64,000 nucleotides of DNA. It comes from Orientallactaga sibirica (Eukaryota; Chordata; Mammalia; Rodentia; Dipodidae). The translations under genes and the position numbers were made by a program. The notes beneath the pieces were generated by a model. It was not told the DNA's origin. It worked only from the letters and a program-made list of their open reading frames with translations, and did no database searches. Shown in pieces: positions 11,960 through 22,733 of this stretch; position 1 is the stretch's first letter, and each line of letters starts with the position of its first letter. The DNA lies in the NCBI GenBank assembly GCA_036365145.1, contig JAEOAD010000005.1, positions 3,943,501 through 4,007,500 on the forward strand. The letters run 5' to 3'.

Positions 11960-14900
11960 ACTGTGGAAGGGAGACGTTGAATGTTTACTGATAGTGGGTT
12001 GTATGTGGAAAGGACGAGGTGAATGTGAAGTGCTTGTATGTTGTATGTGGAAAGGACGAGTGAATGTGAAGTGCTTGTATGTTGTATGTGGAAAGGACGA
12101 GTGAATGTGAAGTGCTTGTATGTTGTATGTGGAAAGGACGAGTGAATGTGAAGTGCTTGTATGTTGTATGTGGAAATGACTAGTGAATGTGAAGTGTTTG
12201 TATGTTGTATGTGGAAAGGACGAGTGAATGTGAAGTGTTTGTATGTTGTATGTGGAAAGGACGAGTGAATGTGAAGTGTTTGTATGTTGTATGTGGAAAG
12301 GACGAGTGAATGTGAAGTGTTTGTATGTTGTATGTGGAAAGGACGAGGTGAATGTGAAGTACTTGTATGTTGTATGTGGAAAGGACAAGTGAATGTGAAG
12401 TGTTTGTATGTTGTATGTGGAAAGGACGAGGTGAATGTGAAGTGTTTGTATGTTGTATGTGGAAAGGACGAGTGAATGTGAAGTGTTTGTATGTTGTATG
12501 TGGAAAGGACGAGGTGAATGTGAAGTGTTTGTATGTTGTATGTGGAAAGGACGAGTGAATGTGAAGTGTTTGTATGTTGTATGTGGAAAGGACGAGGTGA
12601 ATGTGAAGTGTTTGTATGTTGTATTGTGAATGTGAAGTGTTTGTATGTTGTATGTGGAAAGGACGAGTGAATGTGAAGTGTTTGCATGTTGTATGTGGAA
12701 AGGACGAGTGAATGTGAAGTGTTTGTATGTTGTATGCAGTGAATGTGAAGTGTTTGTATGTTGTATGTGTGAATGTGAAGTGTTTGCATGTTGTATGTGG
12801 AAAGGACGAGTGAATATGAAGTGTTTCTATGCCGTATGTGGAAAGGACGAGTGAATGTGAAGTGTATGTGGAAAGGACGAGTGAATGTGAAGTGTTTCTA
12901 TGTCGTATGTGGAAAGGAGGAGGTGAATGTGAAGTGCTTGTATGTTGTATGTGGAAAGGACGAGTGAATGTGAAGTGTTTGTATGTTGCATGTGGAAAGG
13001 ACGAGTGAATGTGAAATGTTGGTATGTTGTATGTGGAAAGGAGGAGGTGAATGTGAAGTGCTTGTATGTTGTATGTGGAAAGGACGAGTGAATGTGAAGT
13101 GTTTGTATGTTGTATGTGGAAAGGACGAGTGAATGTGAAGTGTTTGTATGTTGCATGTGGAAAGGACGAGTGAATGTGAAGTGTTTGTATGTTGCATGTG
13201 GAAAGGACGAGTGAATGTGAAGTGCTTGTATGTTGTATGTGTGAATGTGAAGTGTTTGTATGTTGCATGTGGAAAGGACGAGTGAATGTGAAGTGTTTGT
13301 ATGTTGCATGTGGAAAGGACGAGTGAATGTGAAGTGTTTGTATGTTGTATGTGGAAAGGACGAGTGAATGTGAAGTGTTTGTATGTCGTATGTGGAAAGG
13401 AGGAGGTGAATGTGAAGTGCTTGTATGTTGTATGTGGAAAGGACGAGTGAATGTGAAGTGTTTGTATGTTGCATGTGGAAAGGACGAGTGAATGTGAAGT
13501 GTTTGTATGTTGTATGTGGAAAGGAGGAGGTGAATGTGAAGTGTTTGTATGTTATATGTGGAAAGGACGAGTGAATGTGAAGTGTTTGTATGTCGTATGT
13601 GGAAAGGACGAGTGAATGTGAAGTGTTTGTATGTTATATGTGGAAAGGACGAGTGAATGTGAAGTGCTTGTATGTTGTATGTGGAAAGGACAAGTGAATG
13701 TGAAGTGTTTGTATGTTGTATGTGGAAAGGACGAGGTGAATGTGAAGTGTTTGTATGTTGTATGTGGAAAGGACGAGTGAATGTGAAGTGTTTGTATGTT
13801 GTATGTGGAAAGGACGAGGTGAATGTGAAGTGCTTGTATGTTGTATGCGGAAAGGACGAGTGAATGTGAAGTGTTTGCATGTTGTATGTGGAAAGGACGA
13901 GTGAATATGAAGTGTTTCTATGTCGTATGTGGAAAGGACGAGTGAATGTGAAGTGTTTGCATGTTGTATGTGGAAAGGACGAGTGAATATGAAGTGTTTC
14001 TATGTCGTATGTGGAAAGGACGAGTGAATGTGAAGTGTATGTGGAAAGGACGAGTGAATGTGAATTGTATGTGGAAAGGACAAGTGAATGTGAAGTGTTT
14101 CTATGTCGTATGTGGAAAGGAGGAGGTGAATGTGAAGTGTTTGCATGTTGTATGTGGAAAGGACGAGTGAATGTGAAGTGTTTGTATGTTGCATGTGGAA
14201 AGGACGAGTGAATGTGAAATGTTGGTATGTTGTATGTGGAAAGGAGGAGGTGAATGTGAAGTGCTTGTATGTTGTATGTGGAAAGGACGAGTGAATGTGA
14301 AGTGCTTGTATGTTGTATGTGGAAAGGACGAGTGAATGTGAAGTGTTTGTATGTTGTATGTTGAAAGGACGAGTGAATGTGAAGTGTTTGTATGTTGCAT
14401 GTGGAAAGGACGAGTGAATGTGAAGTGTTTGTATGTTGTATGTGGAAAGGAGGAGGTGAATGTGAAGTGTTTGTATGTTATATGTGGAAAGGACGAGTGA
14501 ATGTGAAGTGTTTGTATGTCGTATGTGGAAAGGACGAGTGAATGTGAAGTGTTTGTATGTTATATGTGGAAAGGAGGAGGTGAATGTGAAGTGTTTGTAT
14601 GTTGCATGTGGAAAGGACGAGTGAATGTGAAGTGTTTGTATGTTATATGTGGAAAGGAGGAGGTGAATGTGAAGTGTTTGTATGTTGTATGTGGAAAGGA
14701 CGAGTGAATGTGAAGTGTTTGTATGTTATATGTGGTGAATGTGAAGTGTTTGTATGTTGCATGTGGAAAGGACGAGTGAATGTGAAGTGTTTGTATGTTA
14801 TATGTGGAAAGGAGGAGGTGAATGTGAAGTGTTTGTATGTTGCATGTGGAAAGGACGAGTGAATGTGAAGTGTTTGTATGTTATATGTATGTTGTGTTTG

Positions 14901-15370
14901 TATGTTGTATGTGGAAAGGATGAAGTGCCTGTATGTTGTATGTGGAAAGGACGAGGTGAATGTGAAGTGTTTGTATGTTGTATGTGGAAAGGACGAGTGA
15001 ATGTGAAGTGTTTCTATGTCGTATGTGGAAAGGAGGAGGTGAATGTGAAGTGTTTGTATGTTGTATGTGGAAAGGACGAGGTGAATGTGAAGTGTTTGTA
15101 TGTTGCATGTGGAAAGGACAAGTGAATGTGAAGTGTTTGTATGTTGCATGTGGAAAGGACGAGTGAATGTGAAGTGTTTGTATGTTGTATGTGGAAAGGA
15201 CGAGTGAATGTGAAGTGCTTTTATGTTATGTGTCGAAAGGATGAGTGAATGTGAAGTGCTTGTATGTTGTGTTTGGGAAGGACGAGTGAATGTGAAGTGT
15301 TTATATGTTGTGTGTGGGAAGGACGAGTGAATGTGAAGTGATTGTATGCTGTATGTGGAAAGGACAAGGT
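11960..15370. repeat. Large minisatellite: about 80 tandem units of 41-42 bp
   Basis: The consensus on the plus strand runs 'gtatgtggaaaggacgag' then 'tgaatgtgaagtgtttg' then 'tatgtt', 41 bp. A 42-bp class has an extra G after 'gag' (12028, 12345, 12430). The first true unit starts at 12001. A degenerate version at 11960-12000 ('tgtggaagggagacgttgaa') may be the ancestral seed. Units carry recurring variants: cgag versus ggagg, tttg versus cttg, ttgt versus tcgt, ttat or ttgc. Shortened units occur near 12620, 12735, 12765, 12860, 13240, 14035, 14735 and 14890. The last units (15220-15370) are more diverged, as expected at an array edge. One unit holds 15 G, 14 T, 11 A and 1 C. Confidence 0.98.
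12180..13880 (-). other. Repeat-encoded open frame of 566 residues, probably not a gene
   Basis: The reverse of the 41-bp unit contains no stop codon in any of its three frames. Because 41 is 2 modulo 3, translation cycles through the frames and gives a 41-residue peptide period, with pieces such as 'NIQTLHIHSSFPHTTYKHF' and 'NTSHSLVLSTY'. The frame ends at 12180 because one unit carries 'gactagtg', which reads TAG on this strand. Overlapping minus frames at 11905-12789, 12827-13474 and 14643-15497 have the same origin. The composition is His/Thr/Ser-rich and low-complexity, and I see no promoter or splice structure. I regard it as a consequence of unit sequence, not as evidence of a protein. 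Confidence 0.85.
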
Positions 15371-15528
15371 TAGAGAGAACTGGCACACCAGCGCCTCTAA
15401 CCACTGGAAGTGTACTCCAGATGCATGCATCACCTTGCTCATCTGGATTACATGGGTACTGAGGAACTGAACCTGGGGACTTAAGCTTTGCAAGCAAGTG
15501 CCTTAGCTGCTAAGCCATCTCTCCAGTC
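15370..15528 (-). mobile_element. tRNA-derived SINE remnant abutting the minisatellite
   Basis: Reverse SINE body from 'gagagaactggcacaccagc' to 'taagccatctctccagtc'. The tail side is missing and is replaced directly by the last minisatellite unit. Confidence 0.85.
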
Positions 15529-15539
15529 ATACTTAGTAT

Positions 15540-15900
15540 GGATACATCATGTGTTGCTACCATCCTTTCCCTCATCCCTGCCCCCATTCTGCTGGGGGCC
15601 CTCTTCAGCAGGGTTGCTGGTATTCCCCATAGGGTTGTGAGTGTGAGATTTAGTGCCAGGATGGAGACAGACACTGAGGATATTCAACACATATGAAAGC
15701 AGAGATCCAGAGGCTCCTATGAGCTCATCACTGAAGTAGACTTAAAACACCCAACACGGATCAGGGAATATTGTGGAAGAGGGAGTGAAAAGTTTCTAAG
15801 AGCCACAGGTTGGGGCATAATGCCTAGAGGCCTTTCCTCTCTCCAATTACTGACTGCTGCTCCCACAACATATAACCCACAACACAATGGGGAATACAAA
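15540..15900 (+). mobile_element. LINE-1 3' UTR fragment
   Basis: Aligns with positions 1-320 and 55350-55700. Shared blocks are 'cagaggctcctatgagct', 'aagagccacaggttggg', 'atgcctagaggcctt' and 'gactgctgctcccacaac'. No ORF2 sequence precedes it, so it is a short 5'-truncated copy. Confidence 0.75.
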
Positions 15901-16011
15901 GGATTATTTTCTAAAATTTCATACAATCAAGAAAATTCAGCTAAGATAATCACACATTAAATTACATTTAAAATATGAATACTAAGGAAGATTACATTAA
16001 ATTAATTAATT

Positions 16012-16170
16012 TGGGTGGGAAATATGGCTCAGTGGTTGAAGGTGCTTACTTACAAACTGCTAGTCCTAATTTGATGTCCCAGTATCCATGTAAATACAGA
16101 CATCAAAACTGATTTATTTCCCTGGAGTTCATTTACAGTGCATATACACACACACACACACAAATACATA
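16012..16170 (+). mobile_element. Old B3/tRNA-SINE-like copy
   Basis: 'tatggctcagtggttgaagg' resembles the tRNA-derived SINE head, and a diverged body ends in a short CA run at 16146-16163. Confidence 0.55.
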
Positions 16171-16798
16171 AACATTTTTTCTTCTCTCTCTTTCTTTTTT
16201 TAGGGCACCAGGACTAATGATCACTAGCTGGCCATTTACCAAAAATTATGCTTCTGAAATCTCTTGATTTTGATTCCACATACAGAGCAACTGTCATAGA
16301 TGTGCCAATAACAACCACAGTTAGGGTGAGTCTTTCCATGTCAATTAATCTAATCTAGAAATTTATTCATGGTAAACCCAGGGACTTATCACCTATGTGA
16401 TTCCAGATACAATCAAGTTGACAAGCATCACAGATAAAAACTATTTGACTTCCACTGGTCAATACACAAAATGAAGATACAATTGGTCAAGTTATTGTCC
16501 TGAGCTCAAATATCCCAAAGTTACTGATGGTGCTGGTTGAACCGGGCAAGTTGCAACATGCCTGGCCTCTGACACACAATGTTTACTGCTCCTAAGGACG
16601 TTTTCATGTAATTAGTGAGGAAAAGAATGCCCATAGAAACTAACTTGAAAATGTAGACGGAAAATTACTGTAAAAGTATTAACAAGAATGAAGCCAATGG
16701 GAAGTGGATACAAGTGGACTCTCTACAAAACAGAAGAATAACATAGAATGGAGGCTCATTGTAGCCAACAGAATTGAGCTTCTCAAAAGCAAACAGCT
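16171..16798. other. Mostly unique sequence
   Basis: No gene is recognised. The stretch 16350-16440 ('attccagatacaatcaagtt' and nearby) may be the end of an old DNA-element-type repeat, but I am not certain. Confidence 0.45.
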
Positions 16799-16813
16799 CT
16801 GTCTCTCTCTCTC

Positions 16814-16858
<45 letters not shown>

Positions 16859-16877
16859 CTCCCTCTCTTTCTCTCTT
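16799..16877. repeat. (TC)n microsatellite
   Basis: Nearly pure CT dinucleotides, read directly. Followed at once by a B1 3'-end scrap at 16876-16912. Confidence 0.95.
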
Positions 16878-16912
16878 GGCTAGAGCAAGACCCTACCTCA
16901 AAAAACACAAAT
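16876..16912 (+). mobile_element. B1 3'-end scrap
   Basis: 'ggctagagcaagaccctacc' plus an A-rich tail equals the last ~35 bp of B1, with no body upstream. Confidence 0.7.
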
Positions 16913-16914
16913 AA

Positions 16915-17096
16915 TGCCAGGTGTGGTGGTGCACACCTTTAATCCCAGCACTCGGAAGGCAGAGGCAGGAGGATCGCCATGAGTTTGAGGCCACCCTGAG
17001 ACTACATAGTTAATTCCAGGTCAGCCTGGACCAGAGTGAGACCCTACCTCACAAAACAAAACAAAACAAACAACAAAAAAAAAAAAACAAATAAAT
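16915..17096 (+). mobile_element. B1 SINE
   Basis: Full length from 'gccaggtgtggtggtgcaca' to 'gaccctacctca', with a CAAAA-type tail. Confidence 0.95.
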
Positions 17097-17959
17097 AAAT
17101 TGAGATGCATCCAAACACTTTCTGATATCACTAAAATTATTCTAATACAATTATTTTCTTCTGGTTTTATTGTTTTATCATCATTATTATTAATTATAAC
17201 TCCAATAAGCTAATACTCACAAATTGACATTTTGTATCCGTGTTTTAGTAATGTTGGGGTTGGGAGAAGAAATGAAATTCACAGATCATTCTAAATTAAT
17301 TTCATCAACATAGATACTGGGGGCAGAGAGAGTCCTAAAGTGTTCTTAATCTAGAAGTCAATTTTCATGCTACAATAAATGCAAGTATCTGATAGAAAAG
17401 AATGGTATTTCAAAGCATTTTTAAAATAATTCTCAGCAAATTTTTTTGGAACTGAACCTAGTGAAAAAAATAAACTTCCATTAAAGCAAATCCCACTAAA
17501 TACCATAAACATCTATTGTGCAGATGTCAGTAATTAAAAACTATTCCATTTGCTGTCCTCCCAATTAAGATATTTAGCCTCCTCATTGAGATCCCAAGAA
17601 AGTCTAGACATAAAGCAATGACATCTAAACAATGGGACAAAAATAATAGAAGTATATAATATTTGATAATTAATGTTGATAACCTATTTATGGAGAGTTC
17701 ATAAACAATTTCTCCAAAATCTATATGATGCTTTTGGATGATTAACTAATTCATAGTCTGCATTTACACACATTTTTCTGGGCTTAGGAGTTTATAATAA
17801 AAAAATAATCAAAGACGTTTGGAGTTTACGACTCAGGAGGATTCTAAGAGCCTATGGAGAGCTTCACCTCAGATAGGACCTCTCCTCAGCAGCCAGGGCT
17901 TCACGCCCCTCAGGAGGAGGGTGTGCGTTAGACCCTGGTCTGCCTCACTGAGTCAAGTC
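17097..17959. other. Unique AT-rich sequence
   Basis: No gene is recognised up to 17800. The composition becomes GC-richer and less repeat-like from about 17825. Confidence 0.5.
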
Positions 17960-18091
17960 ATGAGAAATCACTTCCTCCTCCTCCTGCTGCTCTCAGCTCT
18001 GAGTGACCTCCCCAGCGCAGAATTCTACAAGACTGTCTGTTTATCAGTCCCCGTTATTAACTCTTTCCAAACTGCTCTTGTGAAACATTAG
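17960..18091 (+). CDS. Candidate 43-residue ORF with signal-peptide-like N terminus
   Basis: The ATG at 17960 has G at -3. The predicted start is 'MRNHFLLLLLLSALS' followed by 'DLPSA' and then 'EFYK'. That is a short basic n-region, a leucine core of about seven residues, and a small-residue site after which signal peptidase could cut. This layout is typical of the first coding exon of small secreted proteins, but the rest is short, has one cysteine and matches no family I know. The frame is open upstream to 17819 without an earlier ATG. No polyadenylation signal or clear splice donor is obvious. It may be chance, a pseudogene or one exon of a lineage-specific gene. Function unknown. Confidence 0.15.
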   Translation: MRNHFLLLLLLSALSDLPSAEFYKTVCLSVPVINSFQTALVKH

Positions 18092-18163
18092 CTCCACCCA
18101 GAGATCATAAATCACATCATATTGAGAAATTGTTCTGCAGGTAATTTAAAAAATAATTAACTC

Positions 18164-18343
18164 AGCCGGGCATGGTGGCGCACGCCTTTAATCCCAGCAC
18201 TCGGGAGGCAGAGGTAAGAGGATTGCAGAGAGTTCGAGGCCACCCTGAGACTTCATAGTTAATTCCAGGTCAGCCTGGACCAGAGTGAGACCCTATCTTG
18301 CAAAACCAATAATAATAATTATTATTATTATTATTATTATTAT
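18164..18343 (+). mobile_element. B1 SINE with (ATT)n tail
   Basis: Full length from 'gccgggcatggtggcgcacg' to 'gaccctatcttg'. The tail has become an AAT/ATT microsatellite at 18309-18343. Confidence 0.95.
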
Positions 18344-21300
18344 AAGTAACTCAAGATTTTAATATAAGTATACCCAATAATAAATTTGTCATTCCCAATA
18401 TATGGAATACATGTGCAATTCAGAGTAGGTTTGAAGGAAAAACACTGACAATACTCATTTACATGTAATGTAGGTTTAAAATGTGTAATGACCTGGAGGA
18501 ATTATCTCACAGACAAGGAATAATAGCCTGTCATTTTCCTGCGTTTTGTGATGTGTGGTTACAGAACAAGATACTCCAGACCCAATTAATTGTTTAACCT
18601 AAACCCATGGTAATATGGATTGTTTGCCTATAGAGTATAAACATGGACTTGGTCCCTTAATTATGAATTAATCTTCTTCAGCTAACTGTGAAGATAACAA
18701 AAAGCAATATTAATAGCGTGGTTTTGACAACAGCTGGGGAAACTGGCACGTTCATGCCGAGCCGTGCAAGCAATTCATGCACAGGGCAGGGCAGCTGGTC
18801 ACCTGTGGACCTGTTGTGCTCTGAGCCACAATTCTGCAACAATGAATATCGTGTTGACAAGGGGCAGGAAACCAAAGTTAAGAGTGCTATAAAAGGCACT
18901 GTGGTGGAGAAACATGCTACAGAGAGCAAAGAATGAAATGATATCAGGCTTTAGAAGCATGATCTGATTGGAACATAAATTCATGCGTTCAGAGGGCAGT
19001 CTATTGTCATTTATATCCTAAATAACTGTGACTCCATAGCACAGAATCTCTGGATTAGGCCTGGGGACCTTCACCCACAGAAAGAGTGTGTAAGGGGAAG
19101 ATAGTCAGCCATCATCTCAGATCTCAGGTGAACCGGCGTCAGGTACACATTGGAAGGTTAATGAAGTTTAGTTCTGATGTCAGCAAAAGACAGCAGCCGG
19201 AAGGTAGATGCACTCACTAGCAAGAGCAAGGGCTGGACAAAACAGGTACTGTCCTTCCCTCAGTCCTTTTTATATCGGGCCCACTGCAGGAAGATGCCCA
19301 GGACTTAGAGCGAGGAAGGGAGGGTCTTCCAACCTTGTTTAATCCTTTCAGGAAATACCTTCAGACATACCCAAAGGAGCTGCCACTTATTTAACTATTG
19401 ATCTACTCAAACTGAAAACAAAGATTAACTATCATATTCTGGGGGGGCTGCACACAAGGAAAGCCAGCATCCATATGTAGCAAGATTTTTAAAACAGTAA
19501 TTGTGATCACTCTGGAAGACAGATTCAAAATTGCAAGAACATGAATGCTGCGGCTTCTTGCAGTAAGCACATCTCTTGTTGGATGCACTGATGCAGCTGG
19601 TCTCTCCAGAGTTCCACAGGGCACGTTCTACTGGCCGCGAGGCTCTGAGAGGTCCAGGAAGAGAGTGGGCTTTCAGTTAGAACACATTTTTCTCTTTGGA
19701 AAGGTAGACCTGAAAACTCTTCCTGATACACATTGAAGACAAAAGCAGAAGTTCAAGTATCAGCAGTAATAACCTAACTAGGTCAGGGTTTCATCACCCA
19801 GGCTTTTTAGATTTGCAACAGCGGTCACAGCTTAGGGAAGAGAGCTATTGGAAAGTGCCATGGTGTACAGAAGCCTGAATCTAAGACAGTCATCAAGGAC
19901 CTGAACAGTTGTGATACAGGTGTGGGGAAAAAGTTTCTAGACTTACTTTTAGTAGTAACAGTGGCACAGAGATGGAGCAGACATCAACTGTGAATCCAAA
20001 CAACGGAGAAAACCAGATAAGCTGACAAAGTGAGGTAGAGGAGGGGAAGCGGACGATCAGCTTCGAGTTCAGTACCATACATCTTATTTTCATGAGTCAT
20101 TTGCACATTTGGGGACAGTGCACCCAAAGTGTCACGAGAGAGCAGGCCAGCCAAGTCAGGGTATGTCCTATCACTCAAGACTGAATTCCCTCATTGCCAA
20201 AAGTAAACAGAGTCCTAGACATAATGCAAAGAGCCCTACTCCTGTTATGACAAAGGTACATTATAAAACAGTGCTTAAAGTGGTGTCATCATGAAGCCTG
20301 AGGGGAAAGCTCTTGACTGAAGTTTTTAGACAGTTTTTAAGTACCCCAGTGTCAGGTCAAAGCACTTTATTGACAATTTAATGATTAAGGAGATTATTGT
20401 GCTAAGTGCATGACTTTGGGGGAGAAAGCAATGTCACTAATGTGTTAAGCTACATGGTCATTCTGAAAAGGAAGGAATTGCAAGTCTGAATCTCTTTGGA
20501 AACCTTGGGTAAAAATCAACAGGGATCTAGAACAGGCTGGCTTACTAGTGGATATAGAGGGATTACCAGCTCTGTGATATGAAAATGTATTGTATGGTTA
20601 GGATTTTGTAACAAAGCATGATCACAAAGGCCCAGCTTTAATTTTCACAGTGTGCCTTCCTCATTACATTTTATTTGTGGATGTGATGCATTAGTGCTGA
20701 ATATCACCTCTATATTAATTAGATTTCATGCAGCACAGCAACTAGGAAGAGTAGCATCAAAGCTGAAGGTATCTAGAATATTCTGGAAATTTATAATTAC
20801 ATTGAAAATGTCATAAGTCAAACTGATTTATCCAAAAGTCATTCTACAGTTTCAGAAATGGAACAACCAAGAAACTTTTATTTCTGATAAAAATTCGAGT
20901 TCCTTTTTAAAGTCAAAGTTCTATTTTGGTTGAGGTATCACAGGCTGGTGTAGTTTATTCCCAGTGCTGGCTACTACAGCAATTTGTGGATGAGGAATGA
21001 AAGAATGACTCCCCAAGATCCTGAAATAGAAACAAAAGTAAGAATGTTTTGGAGAAGGCAAAACCTGGAGAAAAATCTTGTAGGGGGACAGAGTCCACTT
21101 TATTTCTCATGTGTTTACTTTTTACTTTTCTGACTTGGCACCAAGGATTGACTCCACTTATGAAATAATGTGGCATGCAGCAGGGCAAGGACCCTGGTGT
21201 CGAATCATATGTACTATCAAGTCACAGGACACAGAGAAGGAAGTCAGAGAGAATAAGTTAGTGTAGGGGCAATTCGAAGAAATATTCGAGAACGCAAAAG

Positions 21301-22107
21301 TGTAAGTTTTATCTATCAGGACTCTTGCTTGGTTTCAGAGTCACACATGAGTATAACACATCCAAAGCAGTACTACAGATATTAAATAACTGGATAAAGC
21401 TGAAATGCATGCATTATTCCAAGATCAAGTGACACATAACTGACACATAAAACCAACATCATAAGGAATTATGAAACTTAACCCACAAGCTTCAGCTGAG
21501 CAAGTAGACAGGATAGTAAAAAATTAAAAGGAAAAAGCTTTAAAATTGTAATTGAGTAGGGGTTTGAGAAGCCTAAAACTTATGGCAGGAGGAGGCAGTA
21601 CAGAAAGCTCTGTCTATGAGAAGGCAGGAGCAAGGTAAAGGCCCTGAGTAGCTATTTTTAAAATGGGAATATATTCTTAGATTTTTTTCAGACAGTTTGG
21701 TGTTAGTGCATAGAAAGGTACTGCTTTATGTCTTTTCTAGTTCTACAACTATTCTTATTTGTTATTTTATTTATTTATTTATTTGTTTTAGTTTTATTAT
21801 TTGGGGTTTTATTTATGAAATACGTAACTGTATTTTACAAACAGGCAATTTTGTTTCTTATGTATTCAGATGGCTTCTTTCTTGTGCTCAATTATTAAGT
21901 TAGAGCTCTCATTTCATATGATTAGGAGTGTTTAAGGCAGGCAGACCATCCTTTTCCTGATCTTAGAGGGAAAGCTTTCCACTTTTCTCAACTAGGTACG
22001 TTAGGTGAGTGTTTGCCATGCACTGTCTTGATTGTGATGACTTACATGCTTTCCGTGCCTAACTTAATAACAGTTTGCATCATTAAAACACATTAGCTTC
22101 ATTACAG
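18344..22107. other. Long unique stretch without recognised gene
   Basis: About 3.8 kb, the longest region free of obvious young repeats. A TATA-box-like 'ctataaaagg' occurs at 18888 in a moderately GC-rich segment, but nothing else supports a promoter. Frames of 60-90 codons overlap on both strands and start mostly at non-ATG codons. Conservation data would be needed to find regulatory elements here. Confidence 0.5.
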
Positions 22108-22119
22108 TGTTACTTTTTT

Positions 22120-22376
22120 TTTTTTTTTTTTTGGAGAGAGACAGAGAGAGAGAGGGAGAGGAAAACAGAGATGGGCACGCCAGCAGCCTCTCGGCTGCTG
22201 CAAAAGAAATCCAAATGCGTTCGCCCCCTTGTGGTCAAGTGTGGCATTGCGCCCTTGCATCACTTTGCATCTGGCTAAACGTGGGACCTGGAGATTAGAA
22301 CCGCTGGAGATTGGAGCCAGTGTTCTTAGGCTTAGGAGGCAGGCGCCTTAACTTCTAAGCCATCTCTCCAGCCCAA
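22120..22376 (-). mobile_element. tRNA-derived SINE, long subfamily, antisense
   Basis: Contains the extra segment 'gtggtcaagtgtggcattgc' plus 'gcccttgcatcactttgcat', absent from the common family and shared with 50401-50650 and 60368-60670. The 12-bp duplication 'tgttactttttt' lies at 22108-22119 and 22379-22390. Confidence 0.92.
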
Positions 22377-22568
22377 AATGTTACTTTTTTATCTATTCAA
22401 GTAAGTGTATGTTTTTCTTACATCATTTTAATAGTAAAAATCACATTTATTGATTCACTCATGTTAGTGACCTCACATATCTCAGATGAATCTCAGTTGA
22501 TAATGATGGATGATCTTTTAGAGGGAGAGTTGAATTTGCTTAGCTGGCTTTTTAAAAAATAAAAACAA
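22377..22568. other. Unique sequence
   Basis: Short AT-rich interval with nothing recognised. Confidence 0.5.
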
Positions 22569-22733
22569 GCCAGGTGTGGTGGCACATGCCTTTACTCCCA
22601 GCTCTCGGGAGGCAGAGGTAGGAAGAGTGCTGTGAGTTTGAGGCCACCCTGAGAATACAGAGTGAATTCCAGGTCAGCCTGGGCTAGAGTGAGACCCTAC
22701 CTTGAAAACAAAACAAAACAAAAAATAAAAATA
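22569..22733 (+). mobile_element. B1 SINE
   Basis: From 'gccaggtgtggtggcacatg' to 'gaccctaccttg', with a CAAAA-rich tail. Confidence 0.95.

Noticed and set aside
12180..13880. 566-residue minus-strand ORF as a real His/Thr-rich protein gene
   Set aside because: It is fully explained by a stop-free tandem unit; other frames of the same array are equally open, and no gene structure is visible.
12284..15166. Plus-strand frames such as 12284-12475 and 14754-15125 (Cys/Val/Lys-rich) as metallothionein-like proteins
   Set aside because: They are the plus-strand reading of the minisatellite unit, and each ends when the 41-bp period shifts into a TGA.
11960..15370. CRISPR array
   Set aside because: The units are contiguous with no unique spacers, and the host is a mammal.
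18888..18897. TATA-box-like 'ctataaaagg' as a promoter
   Set aside because: A single motif in AT-rich DNA with no transcript, initiator or CpG island evidence.
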